Shown: in pieces, positions 24,661 to 36,909 of the stretch
Position numbering within the stretch: position 1 is the stretch's first letter
Layout of the letters: each line of letters opens with the position of its first letter
NCBI RefSeq assembly: GCF_001411555.2
Contig: NC_049914.1
Location: forward strand, 17,294,298 to 17,358,297
DNA: 64,000 bases
Direction of reading: 5' to 3'
From: Juglans regia
Taxonomy: Eukaryota; Streptophyta; Magnoliopsida; Fagales; Juglandaceae
The notes under the pieces: generated by a model
Told to the model about the DNA's origin: nothing
The model's input: only the letters and a program-made list of their open reading frames with translations
Database searches by the model: none
Program-made: the position numbers and the translations under genes

Positions 24661-25320
24661 GAGTATTAGCATTGGACTCATCAAATTTATCTTCAAATTT
24701 TGATAAAAAATACATATTTTTCATATATCTAAAACTTCTTTATCCATAATTTCACAATAAATTAGCTATTGAATTCATCAAAATAATAATATAATATTAT
24801 TTTTTTAATAATAATATTTTATTTTTTTTTCATATTTTATAATTACACTAATCATATATTAATTAATAATTTAATTTGATTCTTACATTATTATTACAAG
24901 ACAGTTGAAGATTAAACATGAATAAAAAAGACCATTAGAGATTAAAAGTGAATAAAAAATAGATTTGATGAGTGAATAATAGCTCTTTAAATTTGAAAAA
25001 ATTTATACATTTATGTAACTCAAAATTTCATATTTATCTATTTAACTAATCTAATACAATTTTTTTTTAATGAAATTTAACATATTTTATATTTAACACG
25101 AAGCGAGTGCCAATCCTCTAAACACACGCAAACGAAAACACGATCTTACACCCCTTGAGTCTTGAACGCAGGGTTAGAAGGCTAAACCCAAAACTTCTCT
25201 CTCTCGCTCTCTCGTTGCGGTAAATGATCTCAGAACAAGACGCCACTTTAACTGCGATTCGAAGCTTCTCGTGTCAAGTTTAGTATTAGGCTATCACTTC
25301 ACTTCAGAAGCAGCAATCAA
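24661..25320. other. Spacer and 5' region of the methyltransferase gene
   Basis: AT-rich until ~25090, then more GC-balanced with TCTCTCTCTCGCTCTCTCG at 25196-25215, a CT/Y-patch typical of plant promoters and leaders. No TATA box is obvious. The start of transcription probably lies between 25130 and 25250. Confidence 0.45.
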
Positions 25321-28300
25321 ATGGAGCCTGACAGGTATTGCGCATCTTCATAGGTTTTGGTTTGTTAGTTTAAAAAGGAATGGTTTTCAGCTTCTTTCAT
25401 GGTCAATTTGTGACCGAGTTTTATGAGTATGTTGGGAGCGATAATTTGTGTGGTTGAAAAGATTACATTCCTTCGGCCTCCTTCCTCTCACTGCCCCGCC
25501 CACCTCCTCGATCGTGTTGGGCAATTAAATCTGAAATAAGGCCCGCCATGTGTTGTTGCTTATTAATTCATGTTCCATTGCATTCTTAAATCTGATTTCG
25601 CCAAGAGTCTGTGTAGAGATGGGTTATTCAGACTTCTTCAGCAATTCAATCGTTCTAAGAGTCTGTCTTTGTAAATATATATGTCAAAAAAACCGAGTGC
25701 TTAATGTTAATTATCTTGCAAGGTATGACTTGAATATCTGAGCATGATTTCAAAGCAATCAATCTAGTAGGAAATCTCCGATCGATACATCCTTCAAATT
25801 TGAGTGGATGTGTAAAGGCTTTATTTCTCAATATCAATTTATTTTGTCAATATCTATATAAATATTTGAGGCTCTTCATTTTTCTTCTTCACAGTTAAAA
25901 CAAGTCATTGAACCTTGCCGCATTAGATGTATTTCTGTTGAGTTACCCTGGTTCTTTTATGATTTAGGACTACATGAATCAAACTCACCATGTATACAAC
26001 TGTGTTCTTATGTCTGCATTATGGAGCCTTCCCTAGTTTGATTCCTGCTCAATATGTTGGATCACACATTTATGTCCATGTATATAGTAGATAGCACAAT
26101 AAGGTTATAGAATTTTGTTTGTTTGTTTGTTTCTTTTTTTAAATGGCTGTTTTTTAAATTTCTCGCCTTCGTAACATGACGAATACTCCTATGCACACCA
26201 CTTTTTTCGTGGTATTGTGGTGATAATTGCTGTCATTTATTATCCAACTTTTTCTTGTGTATAGTTAATGAGTTCATGTGGATGTATGTGGTTGACATTG
26301 TGCTCCCTATTTTTGTGTAATTCCTCACATCACAATGATCACATATTTCTTCAGAGAATGATTTTTTATTCTCTACAACTTTTTGTGATCAGGTTAAATT
26401 CTCCGAGCACATTTTCGATGAATCTCGAAGTTTTAGGCCATGAATTGCAGTTTTCTCAGGTATATTTTATTTACTGTAGTGATGTTGCACTTTTTTTTTT
26501 TTTTTTTTTTTTTTGGGGGGGGGGGTAGTTTATTGGTTGCACCTTTGTTATGCCATTAAAATTCTGGTTAGACATTTTTAAAGAATAGAGTACCTATTCA
26601 TCACCTGAAGGACGATGGACCTTCCTGCCTAGGTATGACAATCCACCATTTTTAAATTGTCTTGTCATGGGAGATTATAAGTTAGGTATTTCCATACTGT
26701 CTTAAAGCATGAGAACTTGGCACATGATAATAATACAGTGGAGAAGGTTTCATTTTTCTGAATACATATTTGCTAGAAAAGCAAACTTTTGTTGCTTATT
26801 TAACCCAGTTACCTAGTACCAAATATCAAAGTCTTAGATGGTTTAGGAACATCGAGTTTTTTCACATCTATTATTATTTGGTTACATTGATTCTCTTGTA
26901 TATCCATTAACAAATTAACTCTGAACCTGCATGCTGACATTGTGCTAGGATCCCAATTCCAAGCATTTAGGAACTACTGTTTGGGATGCTTCACTTGTGT
27001 TTGTCAAATTTCTGGTACGTCTATTTTCCCTTTGTATGCTCTTGAAACGTTTCTGCTACTTTTAGTTGTTAATTTTCCTGACCCTTAAGTAGCTTTCTTA
27101 ACATTGCCAAGTTAATAAAACTCATAAAAAAAAAAACATTGCCAAGTTAATCATGTATGCAGTATAGGCAATCTCATTGCTAAATTTTTTCCCCTTCACC
27201 TGCAGAAGAGACAAGCAGACATGGTAGCTAACTATTATATAGATTTAAACTGATTGTAACATCAGGTGCTGTTTTTTTTTTTTTGTAAATCTGAGGAGAC
27301 CTTTTTTTCGGTTTGCAGGAGAAAAACTGCAGGAAGGGAAGGTTTTGCCCGTCTAAACTTAAAGGAAAACGTGTTCTTGAACTTGGAGCAGGTTGTGGTG
27401 TAGCCGGTTTTGGTGAGTTTTTATTTTTCTCTTGAGTTTTAGGTACAATTAATCAATACACAGTTTGAGCACTTATTCTCCTTCAACAGAGTCTAGGACA
27501 CCCTATTTTATCTTGTAGGGTGCTGCTACCTGCTTAGTCTGATTTGGACCTCTTTCCAGGTATGGCTTTGCTTGGATGCGATGTAGTTGCAACAGACCAA
27601 ATTGAAGTTTTGCCATTGCTAATGAGAAATGTTGAACGTAATACTTCAAGGATCTTGCAGATGAATCCTGGTTCCGGTCTGCTCTGCAACATTTATGCAA
27701 CTTTCATTGGCTTGTACATTACAATTTCTGTATAATCTATTTTCTTTTCTTTTTATTCTTTTTACCCATATTCTCATTGGTAGTGTGAATTTCTGTGCAA
27801 AGCAGGTATATTTGGGTTGACCCTTCTTGCTCTATAAAAGGAGCAATGATAACTCACCACTTCTAGAATATTTTTGCTATTGGTAGAGGATTATAGGAAT
27901 GTACTTGGAGCTACCTCTTAATTATTTTAGACTTTTAAAGCTAATACTTGCATCTTAACTTGAAACTTTATGTTCTTTGCAGATTCATTTGGATCAATTC
28001 AGGTTGCAGAGTTAGACTGGGGAAACAAGGATCATATTAGGGCTGTTGATCCACCATTTGACTATATCATTGGCACTGATGTTGTGAGTTAATGAAATAT
28101 TAGACATTTTTTGCACCATTGTTTTCCTTTTAACGAAGGACTGGAAAAAAACTGAGTCATCTTCCTTACAGCTGCTCCCACATTAAGAAATGAATAAATT
28201 GTAAATTCATTTGCATATGTTGGCATCACACATACATATATCCTTGTAATTTGGGATCTCTCATGATCAAAGTTGTTTTGAAATTGTTTGTGTGCTTATT

Positions 28301-31065
28301 ATTACAAACCCTTACGATTGTCTGATGGAGTGAAGTGGACCTGTCTCCTTTATTTAAAAGGATTCTATCACAAAGATTTTGGCCCTACAAAAGTAAGGCT
28401 TTGAGAGCGGAAATCTTAATTTTTGGTTCGTTTGGTTCCTTAACTCCTCTCAACTCATCTCAACTCATCATTACAACTTTTTCAAATTCCAACACAAAAT
28501 ATAATAAACAATTCAATTTTTTCAAATCCCAAAATAATAATAATATTAAAAAATAATATTCTAACAATATTTTATCATCTCAACTCAACTTAGTTCAACA
28601 TCCAAACGCAGCCTAACCTTTTTGCATGGAGAGACTGCTTCTATACCCAAGAACTTGCATTCGACAGTGAGAGGCTGCTTTATCTTTGCACCAATTGCCA
28701 CTTTTACTGGGAAAAAAAATGTCATGTTGCTAACTTTTGTTGTGGCCATCCGTTCTCTTTTATATTAGTCAAATGAAATGGCACCCTGATTATTGCAAAA
28801 CTAGGCTTGATTTTAGACGATATTTTATCAGGGACAACAACCATATTCTCTTGGGGGATAATTGTTCGCCAGACAGATAAGTTTTCTGTTGCCTTTTGGT
28901 TTCCTGATAGGTCTCATATACTTGGAATGAGGACCATAAATATTTATTTTTTGGTTGGAAGGGTTTCAATCTAAAAGTAACAATTCTAAGGGGAAAAATT
29001 AAAGCCTATGAGGACATTGTAGGTTCTTTTCTCCTTTTTTTTTTCAGGGGTGTGGTGCCGGGGGCAGGAATAGTAGTTTTGGGTGATATCGGTCACAGTT
29101 GGGATGTGAAGCATTTTAACTTGTGTAACTGACATAAGCAATAACTGCAATTTAAGTCGTGGTATAAATGGCTACTTTCAATGGTTTTTGTGGACAAGGC
29201 AATTAAAGAGTTAAGTTTCAATGGTTTTTTTTTTTTTTTTTTGAGGGGCTTGGTACCGGGGGCAGGAATATTAGTTTTTGTTCACCCTTGGGATTAGTTA
29301 GGATGCTGTTCTTGGACACCCGGTGCCAATAAAAAAAAATGTTTCCAGCTGCTCTCTAAGAGTAATTCATATGTACTTGTGTTTGGTTAATGTTGAATTG
29401 CACAGTAGGTATACAAGAATTTTGTTTGAATGAACTACGGTCTACAACAGTACCCGTTTTAGAATGTTTCCTAAAGTAGTAGTCTTACTTTTAGGTGTTA
29501 CAAGTATTTGCATTAACTTTTGCAATTTGGGTAACTTTGCCTGAATCAGCTTCAATATTGCCTCCCCTGGTAAAATGACTAGTTAGTTCTAAGTTAGACT
29601 TGATATGGGATGGACAAGGCTTCCAACCTGCCACTAAAAAACTTTAAGTCTGGCATGTACTTGATAATTGATCGATTTGTGGTTTCTTAAGCTTTTTTAT
29701 TGTAGATGTCAAATCCGTCTCATTGGCGCACCATTTCTCTTATTGTTATATTGGTGTGGCTCTCTAGCTAAAATTATTTCACCTGAGTCAGTAAATTTCA
29801 AACTTTTTGTATTCAAGGTTTATGCAGAGCATCTATTGGAACCGCTATTGCAGACAATATTTGCCTTGTCAGGACCTAAAACTACAATTTTGGTATGTGA
29901 TTTGATAGTTATTACTTGAATTTGTGCTACAAAAGCATCATCTCTGATGCACTTATTTGCTTCTAATATTTTCATGAAGCTGGGGTATGAGATCCGTTCT
30001 ACAAGTGTCCATGAGCAAATGCTTCAGATGTGGAGAAGAAACTTTGATGTGAAGATTATTCCACAATCTAAGGTATGTGATGTTTAACATAAAAATTAAC
30101 AGTAGATACCTTCGTCCATAGTCTATAGATAATACACTTTACCAGGGCCGTTGCTATGGCCAGTGCTGAGTGCCCTTGGCCCCCAAACTGCCTGGAGTGA
30201 AATAAAATACCATAGTTTGGAAGTAAAATAGGGTTCATTGGAGGGTGCCAAGAGTAGTAATTTTCTTCCACCCAACATTCTTGCATGCCTGACTCCTATA
30301 AAATATTGTGTTGGGAAGGAAAAAGCACTAGGTCCCATGTTTGTGAAAGTGGTGCATGATTGAAAGTAAAATGGAGGTTTAAAGAAAAAACACCATTTCC
30401 ATAGTATGGATACAAAAAGAAATTTCAAGTAAAGGATACCATGATATGGAAATAAAATATCACCCCCCTCCCCCAGTTAATTTTCTTTCTTGGCTTTGTC
30501 CCTGCTTCCGTGCCATACCTGATAGATTGACTACGTGATTATAGCTATGGCATATTTGTAGTAGCTAATATATTGGAGAAATACATCAGATGGTCATGGA
30601 TTAATGTCTGATGAACACAGGGACCAACTTCATTGGAGTTCCAACATCATTGATCATGCACCATGCGTCCAGTATGGTGCGCAGGGCTTGAACCTGAAAT
30701 AAGAAATAGTACCACTTCACTTGTTAACTCTTTGGTCCCTACCAACCACTTATTCCTTGCAGATGGACCAGATATTCCAACATCCAAGTATTCAACTTTT
30801 CATCATGGGAGCAAAACGTTCGGAGGAGATTAGAGAAAACATTGAGGGCAGTGATCACAAAATTGAAAAGGTCAAAACAAGCAAGGAAGAGGAAGAAAGT
30901 GGTGAGCAAAGTACCGAGGAAAAGGTGTCCAATTCTACTGGTGATGTAGACAAGGAAGACTGCAAGCCAGTGACCAATTTCCAGAATGAGAAACTTAATG
31001 ATTTTGAAGTTAGAAGAACGGGGTCGATGGCTGCTAGACTTCTACGAGATGTCAAGATAGCTTAA
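25321..31065 (+). CDS. METTL21-like (Methyltransf_16) protein methyltransferase
   Basis: Nine exons: 25321-25334, 26393-26459, 26949-27014, 27319-27412, 27560-27676, 27983-28083, 29818-29892, 29980-30072, 30763-31065, joining in frame to 309 residues. TVWDAS (37-42) and KFLEKN precede the SAM-binding motif I VLELGAGCG (68-76). DVVY (152-155) is the [DE]XX(Y/F) post-II motif of seven-beta-strand lysine methyltransferases. Domain order fits the METTL21 family, which methylates lysines on chaperones and other proteins in cytosol or nucleus; the substrate here is unknown. The C-terminal ~75 residues are an acidic/Lys-rich, Ser-rich tail, likely disordered. Exon 1 holds only 14 coding bases. Introns 6 and 8 contain repeat insertions. 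Confidence 0.88.
26492..26526 (+). repeat. Poly-T/poly-G tract in methyltransferase intron 2
   Basis: About 24 T followed by about 10 G, just downstream of exon 2. Simple sequence; it also creates a spurious frame overlapping exon 2. Confidence 0.8.
28425..28617 (-). mobile_element. TTA-type MITE, copy 5, in methyltransferase intron 6
   Basis: GGTTCGTTTGGTTCC at the left and CATCCAAACGCAGCC at the right, with TCAACTCATCTCAACTCATC, TTTTTCAAATTCCAAC and AAATAATATTCTAAC inside. The reverse complement closely matches copy 8 (61673-61862). The 3' flank is TAA. It sits in intron 6 well away from splice sites. Confidence 0.7.
29240..29342 (+). repeat. SINE/LINE-tail-like repeat in methyltransferase intron 6
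   Basis: After a T-rich run, GGTACCGGGGGCAGGAATAT leads to GGACACCCGGTGCC and an A tract near 29331. A second partial copy with GGTGCCGGGGGCAGGAATAG is at 29045-29075. Duplicate occurrence and an A tail suggest a retroposon family; the class is uncertain. Confidence 0.4.
30140..30510. mobile_element. Possible non-autonomous hAT-like insertion in methyltransferase intron 8
   Basis: A purine-rich block begins CCAGGGCCGTTGCTATGGCC and ends TTGGCTTTGTCCCTGC, so the ends read CAGGG...CCCTG, as in many hAT termini. No coding frame and no certain 8-bp duplication. Inference from termini only. Confidence 0.35.
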
Positions 31066-31790
31066 GTTAATAGAATTATTGTCTTCATAGGAGTCCTACA
31101 AAAGCGATTTTATACGCTGGTATGTAAGTGAAGTTTCTCATGTGTTGAATTTTTAATTAACTTTTTGCTAAGCTAACACTTTGCATAGCTTATTTTTTGT
31201 AAAAAAAGGTTTGTGCAGACGTAGTAGTTCTCTAAGTTAATAGGGCAGACATTTTATGATCTATCTTTCTATGGGTAGGATGTATGTGGTGATAAGTTTT
31301 CATCGTTGGAGTTTTGCCTTGGTTTTAAGTGGCTTCCATGAAGAGTTGGATGCCACTTTGTCACTAGGCTGGATGGGTATGCCTCGTTTTCTAATCAACG
31401 ATGGCGCATGTTACAATCATGAAGAGACCTTTATCCATTTGTATTGATGAAGTTGTGCCGATTCTTAATTTTAATCAAAGTTGTCGTACACTTAAGGTTT
31501 CAGTTGCTTTATTTTGGGGGAGAAGGGGGTGTTTTTGGGAGGGGGTTGAAGAAGGAAAAAGAGTACCCAAAAGATGGTAAAAATGGTTGCTATGTTTATG
31601 TTTGTTAGTCATGTACAGTCTCTTCATATAATTCATGTTACAAACATTAATTTAGCTCTATTTTTTAGTATTATGGCTTGAAATTACCAAAAAAAAAAAA
31701 AAGACCCTAAAATTGACTCCGAGCTCGATTAGGATTACATTTCAGGGTTGGCCTTGAAGGCCAGATGAATCATTTGGGTTCAAAACTATC
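31066..31790. other. 3' flank of the methyltransferase gene
   Basis: The 3' untranslated region probably ends within a few hundred bases of the stop. A short frame at 31256-31444 has no recognisable similarity. An A tract lies near 31690. No gene seen. Confidence 0.4.
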
Positions 31791-32043
31791 AAAACCTCAT
31801 TAATTTGGGCAACAATAATGATACTCACGCAAAGTTTAACAGAGAGTTTTCTTTAATGCATACATGTGTCACGTCAGCTAAAACAGTAACCACTACTGTT
31901 TGTTTGGCGTTTGTAAAGAAAATTAAAAATATTCAAATTTCAAAATTTTTTAATATTTAAGACCAAATTTACAATCTCCCTCTATTATATTTGGAGGTCC
32001 CTCTCTCTCCGGCCTTCTCTGTTACCATATTGCCATTGACCAT

Positions 32044-32342
32044 TGTTAACTGTTAAGGCATCAGAAACATTAGCACTAAAGGATGACTCTGGAATATTGG
32101 AGAATATTGCTACCGAATCTTCCTGTAACAAATTAGTGTGACTAGGCTAGACAAGTGTCACTAGCTAAATGGTTGTTCTCTGACAATTCTGTTGTGTAAA
32201 AAGTCTATATATTGTACTGACATATATTGAAAATTTATGTGAGAAAATATTCTGAATCAAATGGGATTATTCAAGAGTAAATTATTCTTTAAGAACTTTT
32301 TACAAACACCTGTTGTGCTTCTGAATTTCTGTAGCTTTAACA
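32044..32342 (+). repeat. 5' LTR of the copia mini-element
   Basis: Ends in CTTTAACA before the PBS. Differs from the 3' LTR by scattered substitutions and an extra ~15 bases around ACTAAAGGATGACTCT. Its first bases read TGTTAAC before TGTTAAGG, whereas the 3' LTR starts directly at TGTTAAGG. Confidence 0.85.
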
Positions 32343-32392
32343 TGGTATCTTGAGCCAAAAGGACCAACGCTCAATTTTGTTTTTCCTCATCC

Positions 32393-33645
32393 ATGGCTTC
32401 TTCTACAAATACAACCCTTTCAATACTGTTTCAGCCCTCCCTCCTCAACACTGCATCTCATTTCATCAACATCAAACTTACTATTGACAATTATTTGCTT
32501 TTGAAAGCCCAAATTGTCCCTTTCTTGGAAGGACATCAGCTCTTTTGGTTTGTTGATGGCTCATTTTCTCAACCCCCTGCAACTCTCCATGATTAGCCAA
32601 ATCCTGCGCATGCTCAATGGCGCCTTCAAGATAAGCTCATCATCTCCACCATAAATTCCTTTCTATCGGATTCGGTGCTTGCTCAGGTTTTGAATTGTTC
32701 AACCTCTTGTGAGGTCTGGACAATCCTACAAAATTTGTTTGCTACTAAGTCCTCTGCTCATCTTATTCATTCTCAATTTCAACTGGCCTCTATCAAGAAA
32801 GGGCCCGAATCTGTGACTGACTATTACAACAAAGTCAGATCACTTGCTTCAACCTTGAGTGCTTTGGGACATCCTCTAGATGATGCCGGGCTCTCGATTT
32901 ATCTTCTTGCCAGTCTTGGTACCGAATATGAAAGCCTTGTCACTTCTCTCACTACTCGCTTAGATTCTCTATCTCCCCATCAAATTTTCAGTTATCTCTT
33001 GAGTCATGAATCCAGACTTTCTCATCAAACCCAAACCTTACTCTTGGGTACTACTGTCAATCGTGTATGCCAATTTATGCATTCTCCTCGGCTTCCCCAC
33101 TGGACAGCCATTAAAATAATTCTTCATTATCTCAACAACACTTGGTACCTGGGTTTATTTTTTCTGCAAATTCTCCTCATCTTTTATCTGCTTTCTCTGA
33201 TGCTAATTGGGCTGGTTGCCCTGATGATCGCCAGTCCACATGAGGGTTTTGTGTCTACTTTGGGAACCATTTGATTTCTTGGGGATCCAAGAAACAGCCT
33301 ACTGTTGCTCGGTCTTCTACGGAGGCTGAGTATAAATCCTTGGCTAACACTGCTTGTGAGCTTCTTTGGTTGCAGTCTCTCTTGGGTGAACTTGGCATAT
33401 CACTTCCTGCTCCTCCTACGATGTGGTGTGACAACCTTGGGGCTACCTACTTGTCCATAAATCCAATTATACATTCTCGCACCAAACATGTGGAGCTTGA
33501 TTATCACTTTGTTCGTGAGAGGGTGATGGTAAAATCACTGCAAGTATCTTTTGTCTCCAGCAAAGATCATCTTGCTAATATTCTTACAAAACCACTTTCT
33601 ACTAATCGATTCTTGCAACTCCAAATAGTCTTACTCTTACCATAG
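32393..33645 (+). pseudogene. Copia gag joined directly to the RNase H end of pol
   Basis: 32393-33050 encodes a copia gag (UBN2-like): start MASSTNTTLS, then EVWTILQNLFATKS and ESVTDYYNKVRSLA. An in-frame TAG at 32594 interrupts it. At about 33050-33065 it passes straight into the copia RT/RNase H junction (VNRVCQFMHSPRLPHW). After a frame shift near 33190 the RNase H follows, with [24 protein letters not shown] and [17 protein letters not shown]. Zinc knuckle, protease, integrase and most RT are absent. Confidence 0.85.
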
Positions 33646-33667
33646 TGTCGCTTGAATCGCGGGGGGA

Positions 33668-33935
33668 TGTTAAGGCATCAAAAACATTAGCACCGAATTG
33701 GAGAATATTGCTGCCGAATCTTCCTGTAACAAATTAGTGTGACTAGGCTAGACAAGTGTCACTAGCTAAATGGTTGTTCTCTGACAATTCTGTTATGTAA
33801 AAAGTCTATATCTTGTACTGGCATACATTGGAAATGTACGTGAGAAAATATTATGAATCAAATGCAAGAGCAAGTTATTCTTTAAGAACTTTTTACAAAC
33901 ACCTGCTGTGCTTCTGAATTTCCTTAGCTTTAACA
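33668..33935 (+). repeat. 3' LTR of the copia mini-element
   Basis: TGTTAAGGCATC...CTTTAACA, highly similar to the 5' LTR, followed by the ACCAT target duplicate. Confidence 0.87.
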
Positions 33936-34799
33936 ACCATTGTTCGTCGATCTCCATCACTACTCGCCACGCGGCTTATGGCATTACAACTTCATGAAGG
34001 TCTCCACGATCGCAATTTTCTCTCGGATTTTGCTGTCACTCACAACCAGATTTCGGCACCGCCATCTCTCCCCACGAAAAGCATGGTTGTGTGCTATTAT
34101 CGAACATTACGTAGGCCTAGTCACACATTTCAATTTGCCATGCATTATTAGAAAACATCTTCTCTTCCGCACTCGTTATCCTGTTCTTGTAGCAATTTCG
34201 TTTAAGAAGGAAGTGTAGCAAGGCCGTATGAGACTGAAGTAGGTTCCTACCATAACATTTTTGTGCTTGAATTATTAAGCTAGGTATCAGAATTTGTTGA
34301 TACAATTTTCAGTGACACCCTCCACGTGCTCTACTAAGTTGCAAATAGAACAAGAGCCTCGGGTAATCCAATGGGGGATGCCTATGATATTTAAGTTAGA
34401 GAAGAACTAATTTTCTTAATAATTAACTTATAATCCCTTTAGAAAAACTTGGTAGGTTATTTGTAAGACTTGAGCTATTCTACTATGACATTACCCTTTC
34501 GAGGGCACAATACTTGGTGCCTAGTTAGGAATGTTACCTTCATGCGCTCAATTTTGTTGTTGATACATCCTTCCGACATGGATATCTTTCTTGAACTTAT
34601 TCTATGGATTCCAATTTGACAAATATATGATTGGTTAAGATTCTCTATAGTGAACATGATGTCCTTCTAGGCTTTATCTCTAGGCCCATACGATGTGTTT
34701 TGGGTAACTTTATGCTTTGCTCGCCTTTGGTCACATGAATATCTTGTGACTTCAACATCTTACAACGACATATTTATTCGCACCCAACAATTATCCTAC

Positions 34800-35700
34800 A
34801 AATTCTCGCCACACATGCAACGGAGGAACTACGTGTTCAAGGTTGGCGCCCCCCCACCCCCTTCCCCTGCCCAATTTTTTTTTTTAAATCCAAAATATTC
34901 TCCAAGTTTTTTTCATTTTATGTAAGAACACCCCCCCCCCCCCCTCCCAAAAAGAAAAAAATTATACACCCCATCTCTCCAAAATTTCTAAAATTTCTAT
35001 ATACGTAAAAATGTATCTCTCCAATTCTTTTTCCATAGTCCCAAAATTTTGTTTAACTTCTATATCATCTTTTTCTATGATACGACTCCTCTAAAACTAT
35101 ATTAAAACTATTTTTTTGAGAAATAATAAACTTATTAATATGGATCTTAAAGTTTTTTTTATTATACAATATTAGGCGTCTTAATATGGAATCCAAATGA
35201 AATAAATAAAAGAAAAATCATATAAAGTTGACGATCTATATGAAAAATAGTTGAGAAGTTTTATCCTCCAAACTTCATTGAGCAAGAAAAAATCTATTTA
35301 AAGTCTCAATTATAGCATTATATGCTTTAAATGACACCAAAATATCTAGATTTTACATGAGACTTGATAAATTAACTTACATACTAGAATGAAATATGAG
35401 TTTTAAAAAATCACTTGATAGTTTCTATGAAGAAAAGAATTCTAAATATATCATTACAAAAATAATAATGAATGAATTTTATTATCATCAAAAATTTGAA
35501 AGAGATGTTAAGTTGTGTTTTTAGAATTTTATTACTACAAGCATATAGCAAATTACCGAAATCAGATTTTTATATATAGATATATTTTTATGATTTTTTG
35601 TGAAATTAAGATTAAGATTTGTCTCTTTTTTATTTTACATAAACGTGTCACAATCGAATTCTATTATTATAAAATGTTTTGGTGTTTTGGTTTCGCTACA
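34800..35700. repeat. AT-rich insertion in the left arm of the inverted duplication
   Basis: The right arm passes from TTATTCGCACTCAAG to AAATTTTTCTTTATGAAAAG with only a few bases between, but in the left arm the same points are ~900 bases apart. The extra DNA starts near a GGCGCCCCCCCACCCCC tract, has a second C tract near 34930 and is otherwise AT-rich without genes. Probably a separate transposon insertion; ends not resolved. Confidence 0.5.
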
Positions 35701-36034
35701 CGTGTAGGCAGGAATTTTTATTTTTTAAAAGTACCATTTTCGAAACCACTTGGCACTTTCATGGACACGTGACCCTTTCCATACCATTCTTAGTCCACTT
35801 TTTTCGACGAGTTGTTTGACACCTTTTCACCTACTTCATCATGCAGTGTGAAATCTAATAGTTTGCTTGAAAAATGTCATAACCCTTCCTTCGTGCAGTG
35901 CAAAACGCCGAATTTTGTTTGCATGTCTTCCCTCACTTTGACACATGGTTCCCTCCTATTGGCTGAGCTCTTGTGCTCCTCGGACGCTCTATCTTCCCAT
36001 AACTATCGTTTTTCTTATGAGAATAATGCTCTCC

Positions 36035-36826
36035 TATGAGAACCACGCTCTTTTCAAAGGTAGGAACCCTCCACGAATGGTCAAAGTGTGTCTAAGCATA
36101 GGATGATAATCTCAAGGGCAAAAGAAAACCTCATTGGACGGTCAAGGCAAGCAAAGACCTCAGGCAGATAATACGCAGGCAAGCACGGCCCCAGGCGAGC
36201 AAATGATCAAAAAAAGAGAAACTAACAATTGAAATGCCATTTTGGGTGGGCAAAGACAGGCGACCAAAGGGATTCAATTTATGTATCGGGCGAGGAAAAG
36301 ATAGACGGGGGATGCAAAAGGTGAGTAACTACTCAAGTGAGTAATATCTGAGTAATGCTGAGAGTGCAAAATGTGTATTACGAACACATTTCAAAGTGAG
36401 CAATAGGCATTGTGGTTCAGCAATTGAAGTGCCTAGAAAATAGCACCTGAGTGCTCAGAGAGTAGTGGGTAACCTCACGAAAGATTGTACAAACGACGAT
36501 GTTTCCACCAGAGCACACATAAGAAAGGAAGGTCATGGATTTGTGTGCCTGACCATGTGCAAAACTTTCAACCACTTGGATGACATTCACAAGCAACATG
36601 CTAACCACCGTTCTCTTTGGTAGAAAATTATGAGACGCACAAAGTATGTCGTTTTGGTTACTGTCAACCCCCCCAATCCGACGTACACTTGGATAATGAA
36701 GGACTCACTAATTTATCAGCCAACCCATGTCGAGAACTATGAGACAATTGATAGGCTAAATGCTATGTGCATCACCTCACTGAACTCTTTCTTCATGCTT
36801 TGGAATTTTTGAAAAGCTTAAAAGAA

Positions 36827-36909
<83 letters not shown>

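Larger units (their letters stand above)
32044..33935 (+). mobile_element. Miniature Ty1/copia retrotransposon with both LTRs
   Basis: LTRs at 32044-32342 and 33668-33935 flank ~1.3 kb and the whole is bracketed by ACCAT (32039-32043 and 33936-33940). A PBS, TGGTATCTTGAGCC, follows the 5' LTR, and a polypurine tract (CGCGGGGGGA) precedes the 3' LTR. Only gag and the last part of pol remain, so it is non-autonomous. It interrupts the left arm of the inverted duplication and is therefore younger than it. Confidence 0.88.

Noticed and set aside
26268..26528. 86-codon frame overlapping methyltransferase exon 2
   Set aside because: It reads through a confirmed-looking intron acceptor and donor and ends in a poly-T/poly-G tract; only the exon part is real.
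34695..36039. Several 75-92-codon frames in 33.9-36.0 kb
   Set aside because: They lie in non-coding arms of the inverted duplication and have frame-disrupted counterparts in the other arm.
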